Source: an uncultured bacterium
Lineage (GTDB): Bacteria; Cyanobacteriota; Vampirovibrionia; Gastranaerophilales; Gastranaerophilaceae
Assembly (NCBI GenBank): GCA_949299935.1
Contig: CASGCE010000034.1
Location: 1-64,000, forward strand
DNA length: 64,000 bases
Direction of reading: 5' to 3'
Made by a program: the position numbers and the translations under genes. The notes under the pieces were generated by a model. The model was not told the DNA's origin. It saw nothing but the letters and a program-made list of their open reading frames with translations, and searched no databases. Below are positions 52,964 to 62,408 of this stretch, piece after piece (the stretch's first letter is position 1; each line of letters starts with the position of its first letter).

Positions 52964-54569
52964 AGCTCAATTCTCCCTCGTCTTTTGTTATTACACTATG
53001 TTTGCCCACCTCGTCAGTATTCAAATAATCCAACCTATAGTGTGCGCCACGGGATTCTTTTCTTCTTATAGCGGAATTTATAATTAATTTTGATACAAGA
53101 AGCATATTTTTAAATTCATATTCTTCTTTGCTGAGACATTTAGTACTACGCGGAAATTTTTTTGCTAAAATACGAATTTCCTCAAGTGCCTTTACCAAAG
53201 TCTGCTCACTTCTTAGAATTCCTGCACCACGCCACATAATATCCTGGAGTTCGTGTTTTAAACCATCTATATTTAACTCCTCCATCAACAGTTCTTTAGA
53301 ATACTTATCAATAACAGACTTTAAATCCTCATCAATTTGTTTAGGAGTTTTCAGTTCTTCTGTTTTAAGATAGTTTGCAACTTCATAAGCACAAACAACA
53401 CATTCCAAAATGGAATTACTTGCTAATCTGTTGCCGCCGTGCAAACCGGTTGAGGCTGCTTCTCCTATTGCATAAAGCCCTTTTATTGTGGTTTTACCCT
53501 CAATATCAGTTTTAATTCCGCCCATTGAATAATGTGCAGCAGGGGCAACAGGTATAAAATCACGTGTTATATCAATACCGTTTTCAAGGCAAATTTTTGA
53601 AATATTAGGGAATCGCTCTGCAAGCTTATTTTTATCAATACATGTTGCATTCAAATATACAAAATCCATTTTTCTTTCAAGCATTTCATTATAATTAGCA
53701 CGGGTAACTACATCTCTTGGTGCCAACTCAAGTTTTTCATGATATTTATGCATAAATTCAATCCCATCAGAATCAACAAGCTTTGCACCTTCACCACGTA
53801 ATGCTTCTGAAATAAGAAATCTGTTTTCATCGCCATCAATAGCCAACGCCGTAGGATGAAACTGGATAAATTCCAAATCCTGTAACGCAGCACCGGCATT
53901 GTAAGCAAGTGCAATACCGTCTCCGGTCGCAATAGCCGGATTAGTTGTATATTTATATAATTGTCCCAAACCTCCCGTCGCTATAATTACTGCTGACGAG
54001 TATATTGTTTCGTATTCATGCGTTAGATCATTAAATACTATAACTCCCTTGCACTCTTTATTTAAATTAACTAAAAGTTCAACTGCTTGTGTCTGCTCGT
54101 AGACATCAATGTTTTCATTTTCATAAACATCTTTTGTCAATGCTTTTTCAATCATTTTACCCGTAGCATCGCCTCCGGAATGAAGAATCCTTCTAACACT
54201 GTGCGCTGCTTCTTTAGTAAAACAAAAATTATTATTTTCATCTCTATCGAATTCTACACCGAATTTTAATAAATCTCTCACGACGTAATCTGAATGCTCA
54301 GAAATGAATTTTACGGTGTTGAATTCGCTAAGACCGGCACCTGCTTTTATTGTATCCATGATATGCGATTCGGTTGAATCTGATTTGTTGTTTTTCATAA
54401 CAGCGACCATACCGCCTTGTGCATATCTTGAATTACTTTCTCCTAGTTTGGATTTTGTAATCAACAAGATACCGTCATCAAGATTTGTTTGCTGTTCTAT
54501 TTTTAACGCCGCATATAAACCGGCAATTCCGCTACCTATTATTACAACCGAATATTTGGAATATTTCAT
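52953..54569 (-). CDS. nadB: L-aspartate oxidase
   Basis: FAD enzyme making iminoaspartate for quinolinate, 538 aa. FAD motif VVIIGSGIAGLYAALKI, SRYAQGGMVAVMK, HSVRRILHSGGDATG, ATGGLGQLYKYTTNP, FIQFHPTAL, APAAHYSMGGIKTD and ASTGLHGGNRLASNS. C-terminal helical domain present. AAGGAC precedes the ATG. No nadA in the window. Confidence 0.95.
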   Translation of the reverse strand: MKYSKYSVVIIGSGIAGLYAALKIEQQTNLDDGILLITKSKLGESNSRYAQGGMVAVMKNNKSDSTESHIMDTIKAGAGLSEFNTVKFISEHSDYVVRDLLKFGVEFDRDENNNFCFTKEAAHSVRRILHSGGDATGKMIEKALTKDVYENENIDVYEQTQAVELLVNLNKECKGVIVFNDLTHEYETIYSSAVIIATGGLGQLYKYTTNPAIATGDGIALAYNAGAALQDLEFIQFHPTALAIDGDENRFLISEALRGEGAKLVDSDGIEFMHKYHEKLELAPRDVVTRANYNEMLERKMDFVYLNATCIDKNKLAERFPNISKICLENGIDITRDFIPVAPAAHYSMGGIKTDIEGKTTIKGLYAIGEAASTGLHGGNRLASNSILECVVCAYEVANYLKTEELKTPKQIDEDLKSVIDKYSKELLMEELNIDGLKHELQDIMWRGAGILRSEQTLVKALEEIRILAKKFPRSTKCLSKEEYEFKNMLLVSKLIINSAIRRKESRGAHYRLDYLNTDEVGKHSVITKDEGELSFVK

Positions 54570-54911
54570 TTCTTGTCCTTTTTTGTTTATAACATTGTAA
54601 ACTAAAAAGAATCAAATTTCTACCCCTTAAATGTTTAAGTTTTTATTAAGATTGTGAGCTTAACCTAAGTCTTATCCGAATTTTTTCAGTCAAATCCCAT
54701 TCATTTTCTATAAACAACATAAATATTCTCAATACAAATTTTTTTATCAGCATTATAAATAATATTCTTATTCCATACAACAAATTAAATTCTATTTTAA
54801 TCCAAATAATGCTTCATACATATACAGTAACAATATAGTCTACATATTTTAGAGATCAGGGGTTAAATGTGCTATTGAAAAGTCATATAAATATAAAAGA
54901 GGAGGAAAAAT
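54570..54911. other. 342-bp intergenic region
   Basis: Divergent region between nadB and the response regulator. Very AT-rich. I see no gene, no strong hairpin and no known riboswitch. A GAGGAGG ribosome binding site at about 54900-54906 serves the regulator gene. The long upstream region may hold operator sites. Confidence 0.5.
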
Positions 54912-55580
54912 ATGAACAACCTGCCTATAAAAATATTATTAGTAGAGGATCATAAATTAATGCGAGTAGGTCTGAAATCACTTTTTGAAGAAATGGAGGG
55001 ACTTGAGGTAATATCCGAAGCCCAAAGCGGTAAAGAAGCAATTGAAAGATATAAGATTACGCATCCGGACATAGTTTTAATGGATATAGGGCTGCCGGAT
55101 ATATCAGGTATCGAAGCTACAAAGAAAATTCTGGAACAAAACAATCTTGCAAAGGTTGTTATGCTTACTTCACACATAAGTGAACAGGAGGTGGTTGAAG
55201 CATTACATGCAGGAGCTTGTGCCTATGTAATGAAGGATATAAACATAGAAATTTTAAAAATGATTATAAAAACGGTAAAAGAAGGTGCGATGTGGCTAGA
55301 TCCGCAGGCAGTACCAATATTACGCGACAAAAACTGCGGAGTGGTACCCCCAAGACAAATGTCACGTGCCATGTTTAAAGAACAACACGCAAATCTTACC
55401 CAAAGAGAATATGAAGTCCTTAAGCTTGTTGTTGATGGAAAATCCAACAATGAAATAGCAAAAGAACTTACAATTTCCGAACATACAGCAAAAGCTCACG
55501 TTTGTAATATAATCCAAAAACTTGTAGTAGACGACCGAACACAAGCTGCCGTAAAAGCGTTAAAAGAAGGCTTGGTTTAA
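54912..55580 (+). CDS. NarL/FixJ-type response regulator
   Basis: 222 aa. Receiver (KILLVEDHKLMRVGLKSLFE, phospho-acceptor Asp58 in LMDIGLPDISG, Lys in YVMKDIN) and a C-terminal LuxR helix-turn-helix (LTQREYEVLKLVVDGKSNNE then IAKELTISEHTAKAHV). Linker of ~20 residues with CGVVPPRQ. No histidine kinase gene adjacent. Target genes unknown; the lone LuxR HTH at 59544 has a closely similar recognition helix. Confidence 0.93.
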   Translation: MNNLPIKILLVEDHKLMRVGLKSLFEEMEGLEVISEAQSGKEAIERYKITHPDIVLMDIGLPDISGIEATKKILEQNNLAKVVMLTSHISEQEVVEALHAGACAYVMKDINIEILKMIIKTVKEGAMWLDPQAVPILRDKNCGVVPPRQMSRAMFKEQHANLTQREYEVLKLVVDGKSNNEIAKELTISEHTAKAHVCNIIQKLVVDDRTQAAVKALKEGLV

Positions 55581-55594
55581 TTTTTAAAATTGCC

Positions 55595-55623
55595 TTGTTT
55601 CATTAATATATTTTGCTTATTAT
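55595..55623 (+). promoter_or_regulatory. Promoter of aldolase-like gene, leaderless type
   Basis: -35 TTGTTT (55595-55600), 17-bp spacer, -10 TATTAT (55618-55623). ATG 55631 is seven bases later, no Shine-Dalgarno. Confidence 0.55.
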
Positions 55624-55630
55624 TTAATTG

Positions 55631-56680
55631 ATGAAAAACAAGAGTATTAAAATTTTAGATTGTACCTTACGTGACGGCGGGTATGTGAATAATTGGAATT
55701 TTGGTTTTGAAAATATCAAATTTATTTTAGACCGACTTAATAATTCACGTATTGATTTTATTGAAGTAGGATTTTTAACTGATGAAAAAACTACCAAAAA
55801 CCAATCTTTATACGAAAATATTGATAAAATTAATAATGTTATACCCAAAAATTCCGATAAAGAAAAGTTTTTCGCGATGATTTCTTACGGCAAATTCAAC
55901 CCCGAAAAATTACCAAAATATTCAGGCGGCAGCATTCGCGGGATTAGGTTTATATTCAAAAAACAAAATCTTAATGATGCATTAGGTGATTGTAAAAAAA
56001 TAATAGACAAAGGATATAAACTTTTTATAAATCCAACTTTCATAAATCAATACAACAAAACCGAGCTTATTGAACTGGTTAGAAAAGTAAACAGGCTTTC
56101 ACCATACGGATTTACAATAGTTGATTCTACAGGCGGACTTAAAAATACAAAACTGCTGGAAATTTTCAAATTAATTGACAGCAATCTGAACAAAAAAATA
56201 ACAATCTGCCTACATACTCATGATAATTTAATGTTATCTTTTAAAAATGCTCAAACACTAATTCAAGCCGACACGATAAGACCGCTCGTGATTGATGTTT
56301 CTGTTTCAGGGATAGGCAGAGGTGCGGGAAATCTTAAAACTGAAATTCTTATTCCTTATTTAAACAAAAATTATAACACCAATTATGACATTTCCTGCAT
56401 ACAAAGCATTATTAGCAAAACAATAAAAAATCTTTCAGCTAAATTTTACTGGGGATATTCTGATGCTACATACCTTTCAGGCTGCAATTTTTGTCATCCG
56501 TACTACGCTTTGTATCTTTTAAAAAAGAATGGTTTACCGTATGAAATTCTAAACAAAATATTAAAAAGCATTCCGGATGCAGCTAAAAACACCTATGACG
56601 GAAATTTAATAGCGCAATTGCTTCACAAATATACAAAAAATATCAAACCTGACAAAAAGAACTATACAAATATTTTTTAA
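55631..56680 (+). CDS. HMGL-like (DRE-TIM) aldolase/lyase
   Basis: 349 aa from ATG 55631. TIM-barrel metal-dependent lyase family: ILDCTLRDGGYVNNWNFGFE (catalytic Arg-Asp), DFIEVGFL, IVDSTGGL, metal-binding CLHTHDNLMLSFKNAQ and VSGIGRGAGNLKTE. The C-terminal region (YWGYSDATYLSGCNFCHPYY) is like that of aldolases found in polysaccharide clusters and related to 4-hydroxy-2-oxovalerate aldolase. Substrate cannot be told. Stands alone. Confidence 0.8.
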   Translation: MKNKSIKILDCTLRDGGYVNNWNFGFENIKFILDRLNNSRIDFIEVGFLTDEKTTKNQSLYENIDKINNVIPKNSDKEKFFAMISYGKFNPEKLPKYSGGSIRGIRFIFKKQNLNDALGDCKKIIDKGYKLFINPTFINQYNKTELIELVRKVNRLSPYGFTIVDSTGGLKNTKLLEIFKLIDSNLNKKITICLHTHDNLMLSFKNAQTLIQADTIRPLVIDVSVSGIGRGAGNLKTEILIPYLNKNYNTNYDISCIQSIISKTIKNLSAKFYWGYSDATYLSGCNFCHPYYALYLLKKNGLPYEILNKILKSIPDAAKNTYDGNLIAQLLHKYTKNIKPDKKNYTNIF

Positions 56681-56742
56681 AAGCATTTTTCAACAACAGA
56701 TAAATCTTGTTATTATTTTATAGTAACAATTATAGCTTAATA

Positions 56743-57705
56743 TTATTCCAGATAAGTTTTAAAAAAAGTTTCAATCTTGTCGAAAGGAATTTTTTGCATA
56801 TTATCGTATAAATCTACATGATTTGCGTTATTGACAATAAACAATTCCTTATTATCACCTTTAAGTTTTTTAAAAATGTCCTCTGAAAAATATCTGCTGT
56901 GAGCTTTTTCACCATGTACAATTAAAACCGCATTTCTAATTTCATTAACATATTTTAATATTGGCATATTAATCAGTGCCAAAGCTGATGTTTTGCACCA
57001 GTTACCATTAGAATTTATAGAACGCCTGTGAAATCCTCTTGAAGTCTTATAGTATCCGTAATAATCTTGCACGAATTGCGGTTCTTCACCGGTAAGTTTA
57101 TCAGGCAAACCGGCTGCTTTAGCATAAACTCCCGTTTTAAAATCCTCTGTCCTTTGCTTGTTTAAGTTTTCTTTCAATTTATATCGCTCATTTTCATCCA
57201 TAGAATCAAAATACCCGTTAGCTGTCACACGTGTCATATCGTACATAGTTACGGAAACTGTTGCTTTAATCCTCGTATCAATAGCAGCAGCATTCAATCC
57301 GAAACCACCAAAACCACAAATACCTATTATTCCGATTTTTTCAGGATCCACATCAACTCTATTACTTAAAAAATCAACAGCTGCACTAAAATCCTCCGTA
57401 TTAATTTCAGCAGAAGAAATATTTCTGGGTTTTCCGCCACTTTCGCCGGTGTAAGAAGGATCAAATGCCAGAGTTAAAAAACCACGTTCTGACATAACCT
57501 GTGCGTATAAACCGGAAACTTGCTCTTTTACAGCACCAAATGGTCCGGCAACAACTATAGCTGACATTTTTCCTTTAGGCTTATTCTTGGGTTTATACAA
57601 ATCTCCCACTATGGTTATCCCGTACCTGTTTTTAAAACTTACTTTTTTTACATTAACTTCATTACTTTTTAAAAAAGTCTTATCCCAACACTTTTTGATA
57701 TTCAT
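56743..57705 (-). CDS. Alpha/beta hydrolase with Cys nucleophile
   Basis: 320 aa from ATG 57705 (AAGGGG upstream); the longer frame from 57726 is less likely. Dienelactone-hydrolase/COG1073-like fold: SAIVVAGPFGAVKEQVSGLY, FLTLAFDPSYTGESGG, VDPEKIGIIGICGFGGFGLN and a C-terminal NNANHVDLYDN holding the His. The nucleophile elbow reads G-I-C-G-F-G, i.e. Cys rather than Ser. Substrate unknown. Confidence 0.8.
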   Translation of the reverse strand: MNIKKCWDKTFLKSNEVNVKKVSFKNRYGITIVGDLYKPKNKPKGKMSAIVVAGPFGAVKEQVSGLYAQVMSERGFLTLAFDPSYTGESGGKPRNISSAEINTEDFSAAVDFLSNRVDVDPEKIGIIGICGFGGFGLNAAAIDTRIKATVSVTMYDMTRVTANGYFDSMDENERYKLKENLNKQRTEDFKTGVYAKAAGLPDKLTGEEPQFVQDYYGYYKTSRGFHRRSINSNGNWCKTSALALINMPILKYVNEIRNAVLIVHGEKAHSRYFSEDIFKKLKGDNKELFIVNNANHVDLYDNMQKIPFDKIETFFKTYLE

Positions 57706-57913
57706 AATTATACCCCTTATCATCAATCAAAATATTAACTTAAAATAAAAAGTTTTTTTGTATATTCACCATTTATAAAGTCCTCGCACATTATATATCA
57801 AAACCATTTCACTTGCAATTCGTAACTGTTTTTTCCGTTGAAAATTAATATACTAAAAAATAAATAAAAACTTCACAAGACAAATTGAGTCTTACTATAA
57901 CTTTTTGGAATTA

Positions 57914-59179
57914 TTAAGACGCATATTTTTCTAAATATTTTGACAGATTATATTTTCTTTTTAATGAATTATAAGTCATTCTGCGGATTTTACCTGTGAT
58001 AGGATAATCAGCAAATGCTCTGTCGTGCAATCCTCCTATCGCCCATAAAATTCCAACATATCCGTTAGCGGACGGAGCATCATAAGCATATTTATCATTC
58101 AAATACGCAGCAATTTCGTAGGCTTCATTTGGTGAACTCGTCCATTCAAGAATTTTTTTGGCCCAATACATCCTTAGATAACCATGTATAATACCTTTTT
58201 TTATCAATTGATTTTGTGTAGCATTCCACAATTCATCATGGGTTTGAGCATTTTCTAAATCTTTAACAGAATATATGTAGTGTTTAATGTCATATTTATG
58301 AGAATCAAGCGATGTTTTTGCCCAATTTGGAATACCGGTGAAATCTTTAAAATTTGAATGTAAACAAAAATTATCAGAAAGTTCTTTCCTTACAATTAAC
58401 TCCTCTAAAAATGCTTCTTTATCTTTGTTTGGGACGTTTGATTTTATAACTTCAATAGCTACTCTTTGACTTGAAATAAAACCCAAATTCAAATACACAG
58501 ACAAACCTGATAAAACATCTCTGGAAGGATCATTTTTAAATTCAGCATAATAAGGTAATTTATGTTCCAAAAAATTCTCTAACACATAATCCGCTTCAAC
58601 CTTTTTGTCCGTGAAATTTTCAAACTCGGTTAAAAAAGGATAAATATTATGATAAATTTTAGCTCGCAAATTGGCAGCGTAATACTCTTGTTTGTTTGAA
58701 ATAAACCTTGCAGGAATTATATTGTGACCATCAATTTCATATATTTTAAAATCCAGATTATGCAGATAATTTCTTTTTAAAATCGGGTTAAAATCAACTA
58801 TTAGCAATGCTATTTCATTACATTTGAGAATGTCTAGCTGATTTTGATTAATAATTTCCATACTTAAACCTGTTTCTTTAAACAATTTTTGCACCTGATA
58901 AATTTGTTTACTAATAAATTGTTGTTTAAGTACACATTCATAATTGATTTTAAGATTAACTATCTTGAGCGGTAAATTTAACTCTTTGCTCTTTTGCACA
59001 GCAAATTGCAGGGCAAAGTTATCTTTTATTCTTATTTCTCTTTCGCACAAATAAACTATAATCCCATTTTTAATAGGACAGTTATTTAAATTATAAATTC
59101 TTGCCGGATTTACATCATTTTCAGTTTCAAAATTAGCCGGAATATAATTTAAAAGAGTATTTTTGACAATTCTTTGCAT
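57914..59179 (-). CDS. phrB: Class II CPD photolyase
   Basis: Light-dependent repair of cyclobutane pyrimidine dimers, 421 aa. Class II features: N-terminal IVYLCEREIRIKDNFALQFA, FKDFTGIPNWAKTSLDSHKY, MYWAKKILEWTSSPNEAYEI, and the FAD-site NDKYAYDAPSANGYVGILWA then IGGLHDRAFADYPITGKIRR. Unexpected for a gut anaerobe, which suggests exposure to light in part of the life cycle or retention of an ancestral gene. ATG six bases after a TAAAAT box. Confidence 0.9.
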   Translation of the reverse strand: MQRIVKNTLLNYIPANFETENDVNPARIYNLNNCPIKNGIIVYLCEREIRIKDNFALQFAVQKSKELNLPLKIVNLKINYECVLKQQFISKQIYQVQKLFKETGLSMEIINQNQLDILKCNEIALLIVDFNPILKRNYLHNLDFKIYEIDGHNIIPARFISNKQEYYAANLRAKIYHNIYPFLTEFENFTDKKVEADYVLENFLEHKLPYYAEFKNDPSRDVLSGLSVYLNLGFISSQRVAIEVIKSNVPNKDKEAFLEELIVRKELSDNFCLHSNFKDFTGIPNWAKTSLDSHKYDIKHYIYSVKDLENAQTHDELWNATQNQLIKKGIIHGYLRMYWAKKILEWTSSPNEAYEIAAYLNDKYAYDAPSANGYVGILWAIGGLHDRAFADYPITGKIRRMTYNSLKRKYNLSKYLEKYAS

Positions 59180-59185
59180 TCAAAT

Positions 59186-59191
59186 ATTTTA
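59186..59191 (-). promoter_or_regulatory. -10 box of photolyase, leaderless type
   Basis: Minus strand TAAAAT (59191-59186) in the context GTTGTAAAAT, six bases before ATG 59179. The DUF3326 gene has the same GTTGTAAAAT-N6-ATG arrangement. Confidence 0.45.
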
Positions 59192-59339
59192 CAACAATTG
59201 GTAAAAACTTTTTATTAACCAAATATCCGACTAAACATAACCAATCTGCTTTATTATCTGCCCAAATTCCTGTACAGCTAAAATGTCCAGTTAAATTACA
59301 ACAAAAAAACGAACAACCTTAACAAAATTTTACAAAAAA

Positions 59340-59413
<74 letters not shown>

Positions 59414-59428
59414 ATATCGGCTGGTTTA

Positions 59429-59457
59429 ATTCTATATGAAAAAAACTTTTTTTTCAA
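59429..59457 (-). promoter_or_regulatory. Promoter of tRNA-Arg
   Basis: Minus strand -35 TTGAAA (59457-59452), 17-bp spacer, -10 TAGAAT (59434-59429), 15 bases before the tRNA. Confidence 0.65.
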
Positions 59458-59543
59458 GTTTTCTTACAAAAATAAAAAACAGGATTTATTATGAATTTAA
59501 GCCGTCCGGTAATATGTTAAACTATAAATATACGGAGGTAAAA

Positions 59544-59738
59544 ATGTTACAATTGACAGAACGAGAATTAGAAATATTTAGATTAATGAGCAAAGGGTTA
59601 AACAACACCGAAATAGGTGAAGTATTAAAAATCAGCAGACACACTGCAAAATCCCATGTCTGTTCGGTCATTAAAAAACTGCATTCATACAGTAGGAGTG
59701 AGGCCACTTTTTGGGCTGGTAAATATAATTTATTCTAA
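59544..59738 (+). CDS. Lone LuxR-type helix-turn-helix protein
   Basis: 64 aa from ATG 59544, chosen because GGAGGT (59534-59539) lies five bases upstream; the frame open from 59436 has no such signal. The whole protein is one GerE/LuxR DNA-binding domain: LTERELEIFRLMSKGLNNTE then IGEVLKISRHTAKSHVCSVI. No receiver or sensor domain. Similar to GerE-sized regulators; close in sequence to the output domain of the regulator at 54912. Confidence 0.85.
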   Translation: MLQLTERELEIFRLMSKGLNNTEIGEVLKISRHTAKSHVCSVIKKLHSYSRSEATFWAGKYNLF

Positions 59739-59791
59739 AAAATTTACAATTTGATTGTGAATACAAATATAGCTATAATAATATATGTAAA

Positions 59792-61630
59792 ATGAAAAAA
59801 ATTCTCATAACGTTTATAATATTCTTATTGTCAATATTTACTCACAACGTATTTGCTCAAAACACATACAAAATAACCGGGGCAAGCTTTGACACATCCA
59901 ATTCAATGATTGTACTAAACATACCCGATGAACCAACAGAGCCCGTACTTAATGAATTAAAAGTAATTTGCCTGGAAAATCCCACAAGGGCGTATTTTGA
60001 CATTTCAGACTCAATCTTAGTCCTACCGAAACAAAATTGGAAGTTCAGTACCAAAGGTATAAATGAGATTAAAATAAACCAATTCAGCACTAACCCTGAT
60101 GTAGTTCGTGTTGTAATATATTATGATAATGATTTTAATCCGGCGAATCTTAAATTTTTAAGAATAAAAAATAACATTATAATAAAATTAAAAGACACTA
60201 TTCGACAGGATGAATATTTTCACAGAACCTATCGAGATGAACACTCCTCCTCAAGTGATTTTTATGAATACTTAAATGTTGAAGTACAGGATGAGAGTCA
60301 AAAAGATTCAATAACAACACAAATTCAACAAGCATTTAACACCACATTACAACAAACACCCAAAATGGACACCCCTAATCTTGTAAAAAAAGACTTAAAA
60401 TTAAACACTAAATACTACATAAGTCGGATTACACCAAGACCAAACGGGGTATTATTAAGCGGTTTCGGTTCAGTTACAATAGAAAAACCTATGGTTTTAC
60501 AAAATCCGTTAAGGATTGTATATGACATTCCAAACACTCTTGTTAACCGCGAAGTAAGAAATAGTGAATATCAAATTAATGAAACCGATACTGTTAAGAT
60601 AGGGCAATTTGAAGTAAACAAGGCTCGTATAGTAATAACAACACCTGATGTTACAAAATATATTCCGGTTTATTCGACCGACAATCAATCATTATTAATC
60701 GCCAATTTGAACAAACTGGATCACAGAGCACTATTTTCTAACATAAGTGACATAATTTCTTATAATATAGAAAAAACAAATGCACAAAAAAATTCCATGA
60801 TACTATCCTTTAATCATCCTATTGTTCATGGCATTGACAGGACAAATACCCGGCTGGTGGTATACCTGTACAACGTTTCCAGATACAATGAAGACACCTT
60901 TGAAGATATCTATAAAAATACATTTTTCACAAATTCCAGTATAGAATTACTGCCGGGGATAGGCATGAAGCTTACCATACCTACAGAACCTGATACTTTT
61001 ATAAATACATATCTGGGAGCAGACAGTAAAACCTTGAAAATTGAAGTACTGTCCCCAAAAAAGAGCAAATCCCCGTTTATATCACAAAATCCCGGCAGCA
61101 AAAAAATTATTCTTGACCCCGGTCACGGCGGGTCTGATGTCGGGGCAATACGTGATGACATAACTGAAAAAGAGATAACTCTTGACGTAGCAAAACGTGT
61201 CAAAAACTTATTAGAGAAGAAAGGTTACATAGTAGAAATGACCCGTGAAACCGATGAAACTGTGTCACTTCAAGACAGAGTTGCCTTTAGTGAAGAAATA
61301 AATCCGGATATTTTTGTAAGTATACATGTAAATTCGAGTGAAAAACCTGAAATAATGGGTTTAGAAACACATTATTATCACCAGGAAAGTATGTCTTTAG
61401 CACAAAGTGTACACGCATCTTTGGCAAGTAATATAAAAAGTAAAAATCGCGGATTGTTCAAATCTAAATTTTATGTTATAAATCATACTACGGCTCCTGC
61501 AATATTAGTCGAAATAGGATTTATATCGAATACAGATGAAAGAGCTGAACTAATAAGCGAAAAACGTAAACAAGCTACGGCGAAAGCGATTGCAGAAGGA
61601 GTGGAGAACTATTTTAAAGATAACAAATGA
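59792..61630 (+). CDS. amiC: N-acetylmuramoyl-L-alanine amidase (AmiC-like)
   Basis: 612 aa, secreted: signal peptide MKKILITFIIFLLSIFTHNV then FAQ. The middle has repeated beta-rich AMIN-like regions (NELKVICLENPTRAYFDISD; VLQNPLRIVYDIPNTL) that target peptidoglycan. C-terminal zinc amidase_3: IILDPGHGGSDVGAI (His ligand), a Glu in DDITEKEITLD, VSIHVNSSEKPEIMGLETHY (second His) and catalytic Glu in AILVEIGFISN. Splits daughter-cell peptidoglycan. TATAAT at 59774-59779 with a leader of about five bases. Confidence 0.93.
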   Translation: MKKILITFIIFLLSIFTHNVFAQNTYKITGASFDTSNSMIVLNIPDEPTEPVLNELKVICLENPTRAYFDISDSILVLPKQNWKFSTKGINEIKINQFSTNPDVVRVVIYYDNDFNPANLKFLRIKNNIIIKLKDTIRQDEYFHRTYRDEHSSSSDFYEYLNVEVQDESQKDSITTQIQQAFNTTLQQTPKMDTPNLVKKDLKLNTKYYISRITPRPNGVLLSGFGSVTIEKPMVLQNPLRIVYDIPNTLVNREVRNSEYQINETDTVKIGQFEVNKARIVITTPDVTKYIPVYSTDNQSLLIANLNKLDHRALFSNISDIISYNIEKTNAQKNSMILSFNHPIVHGIDRTNTRLVVYLYNVSRYNEDTFEDIYKNTFFTNSSIELLPGIGMKLTIPTEPDTFINTYLGADSKTLKIEVLSPKKSKSPFISQNPGSKKIILDPGHGGSDVGAIRDDITEKEITLDVAKRVKNLLEKKGYIVEMTRETDETVSLQDRVAFSEEINPDIFVSIHVNSSEKPEIMGLETHYYHQESMSLAQSVHASLASNIKSKNRGLFKSKFYVINHTTAPAILVEIGFISNTDERAELISEKRKQATAKAIAEGVENYFKDNK

Positions 61631-62408
61631 AGGTCCAATAGCTTTTTTCGACTCCGGTGTAGGAGGATTAACCGTATATGCAAAGCTAAAAGAGCTTCTT
61701 CCAAATGAAAAATACATATATTTCGGAGATACAAAGCACATGCCTTATGGCGAAAAAACTAAAAATGAGCTGCTTGAGTATGCAGGTAACATTTTAGATT
61801 TTTTCATTAAACAAAACGCAAAAGCCGTAATCATGGCTTGCAACACAACCTCCTCAACAATTTACGATGATATTAAAAATAAATATGACTTAAAAATATA
61901 TCCCATAGTACAATCCGTTGCCGATATCTTAAGTAACTTACCCATAAATAAACTTGGTATTTTGGCAACACATGCGACAGTAAAGTCAAATGCTTATAAA
62001 AAAGAAATCCAAAAACATAATCCCGCTATTGAGGTTATACAAATAGCTTGCCCCGAATGGGTAAAGATTGTTGAAGAAAACAAACTTGATCAACCGCAAA
62101 GTATTATATTAGTAAAGGAGAAACTTGACGAAATATTGAAATATAATCCTGAAAAAATAGTACTTGGTTGCACGCATTACCCTTTTTTAATCGATATTAT
62201 TAAAAAATTTGTACCTGAAGAAATGCTCATAGATCCGGCAATTTATTTTGCAAAATACATAAAAGAAGATTTACAAAAAAATAATTTAATTAAAAATAAC
62301 CGGAGATACGAACAAATATACGTAAGCTCAAATCCTGAAATTTTCCGAAAATCAGCCCAAAGATTTTATCAAATTAAAAATTCACCTGAATTAGTTGTTT
62401 TTAATTAA
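61590..62408 (+). CDS. murI: Glutamate racemase
   Basis: Makes D-Glu for peptidoglycan. FFDSGVGGLTVYAKL (catalytic Asp/Ser), MACNTTSSTIYDD with the first catalytic Cys, and VLGCTHYPFLIDII with the second. Start unclear: no ATG or GTG precedes the conserved core in frame. TTG 61590 gives 272 aa with a long leader; ATT 61611, nine bases after AAGGAG (61596-61601), would give the usual length. It begins inside the amidase gene and is coupled to it. Confidence 0.92.
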   Translation: MQKEWRTILKITNEGPIAFFDSGVGGLTVYAKLKELLPNEKYIYFGDTKHMPYGEKTKNELLEYAGNILDFFIKQNAKAVIMACNTTSSTIYDDIKNKYDLKIYPIVQSVADILSNLPINKLGILATHATVKSNAYKKEIQKHNPAIEVIQIACPEWVKIVEENKLDQPQSIILVKEKLDEILKYNPEKIVLGCTHYPFLIDIIKKFVPEEMLIDPAIYFAKYIKEDLQKNNLIKNNRRYEQIYVSSNPEIFRKSAQRFYQIKNSPELVVFN

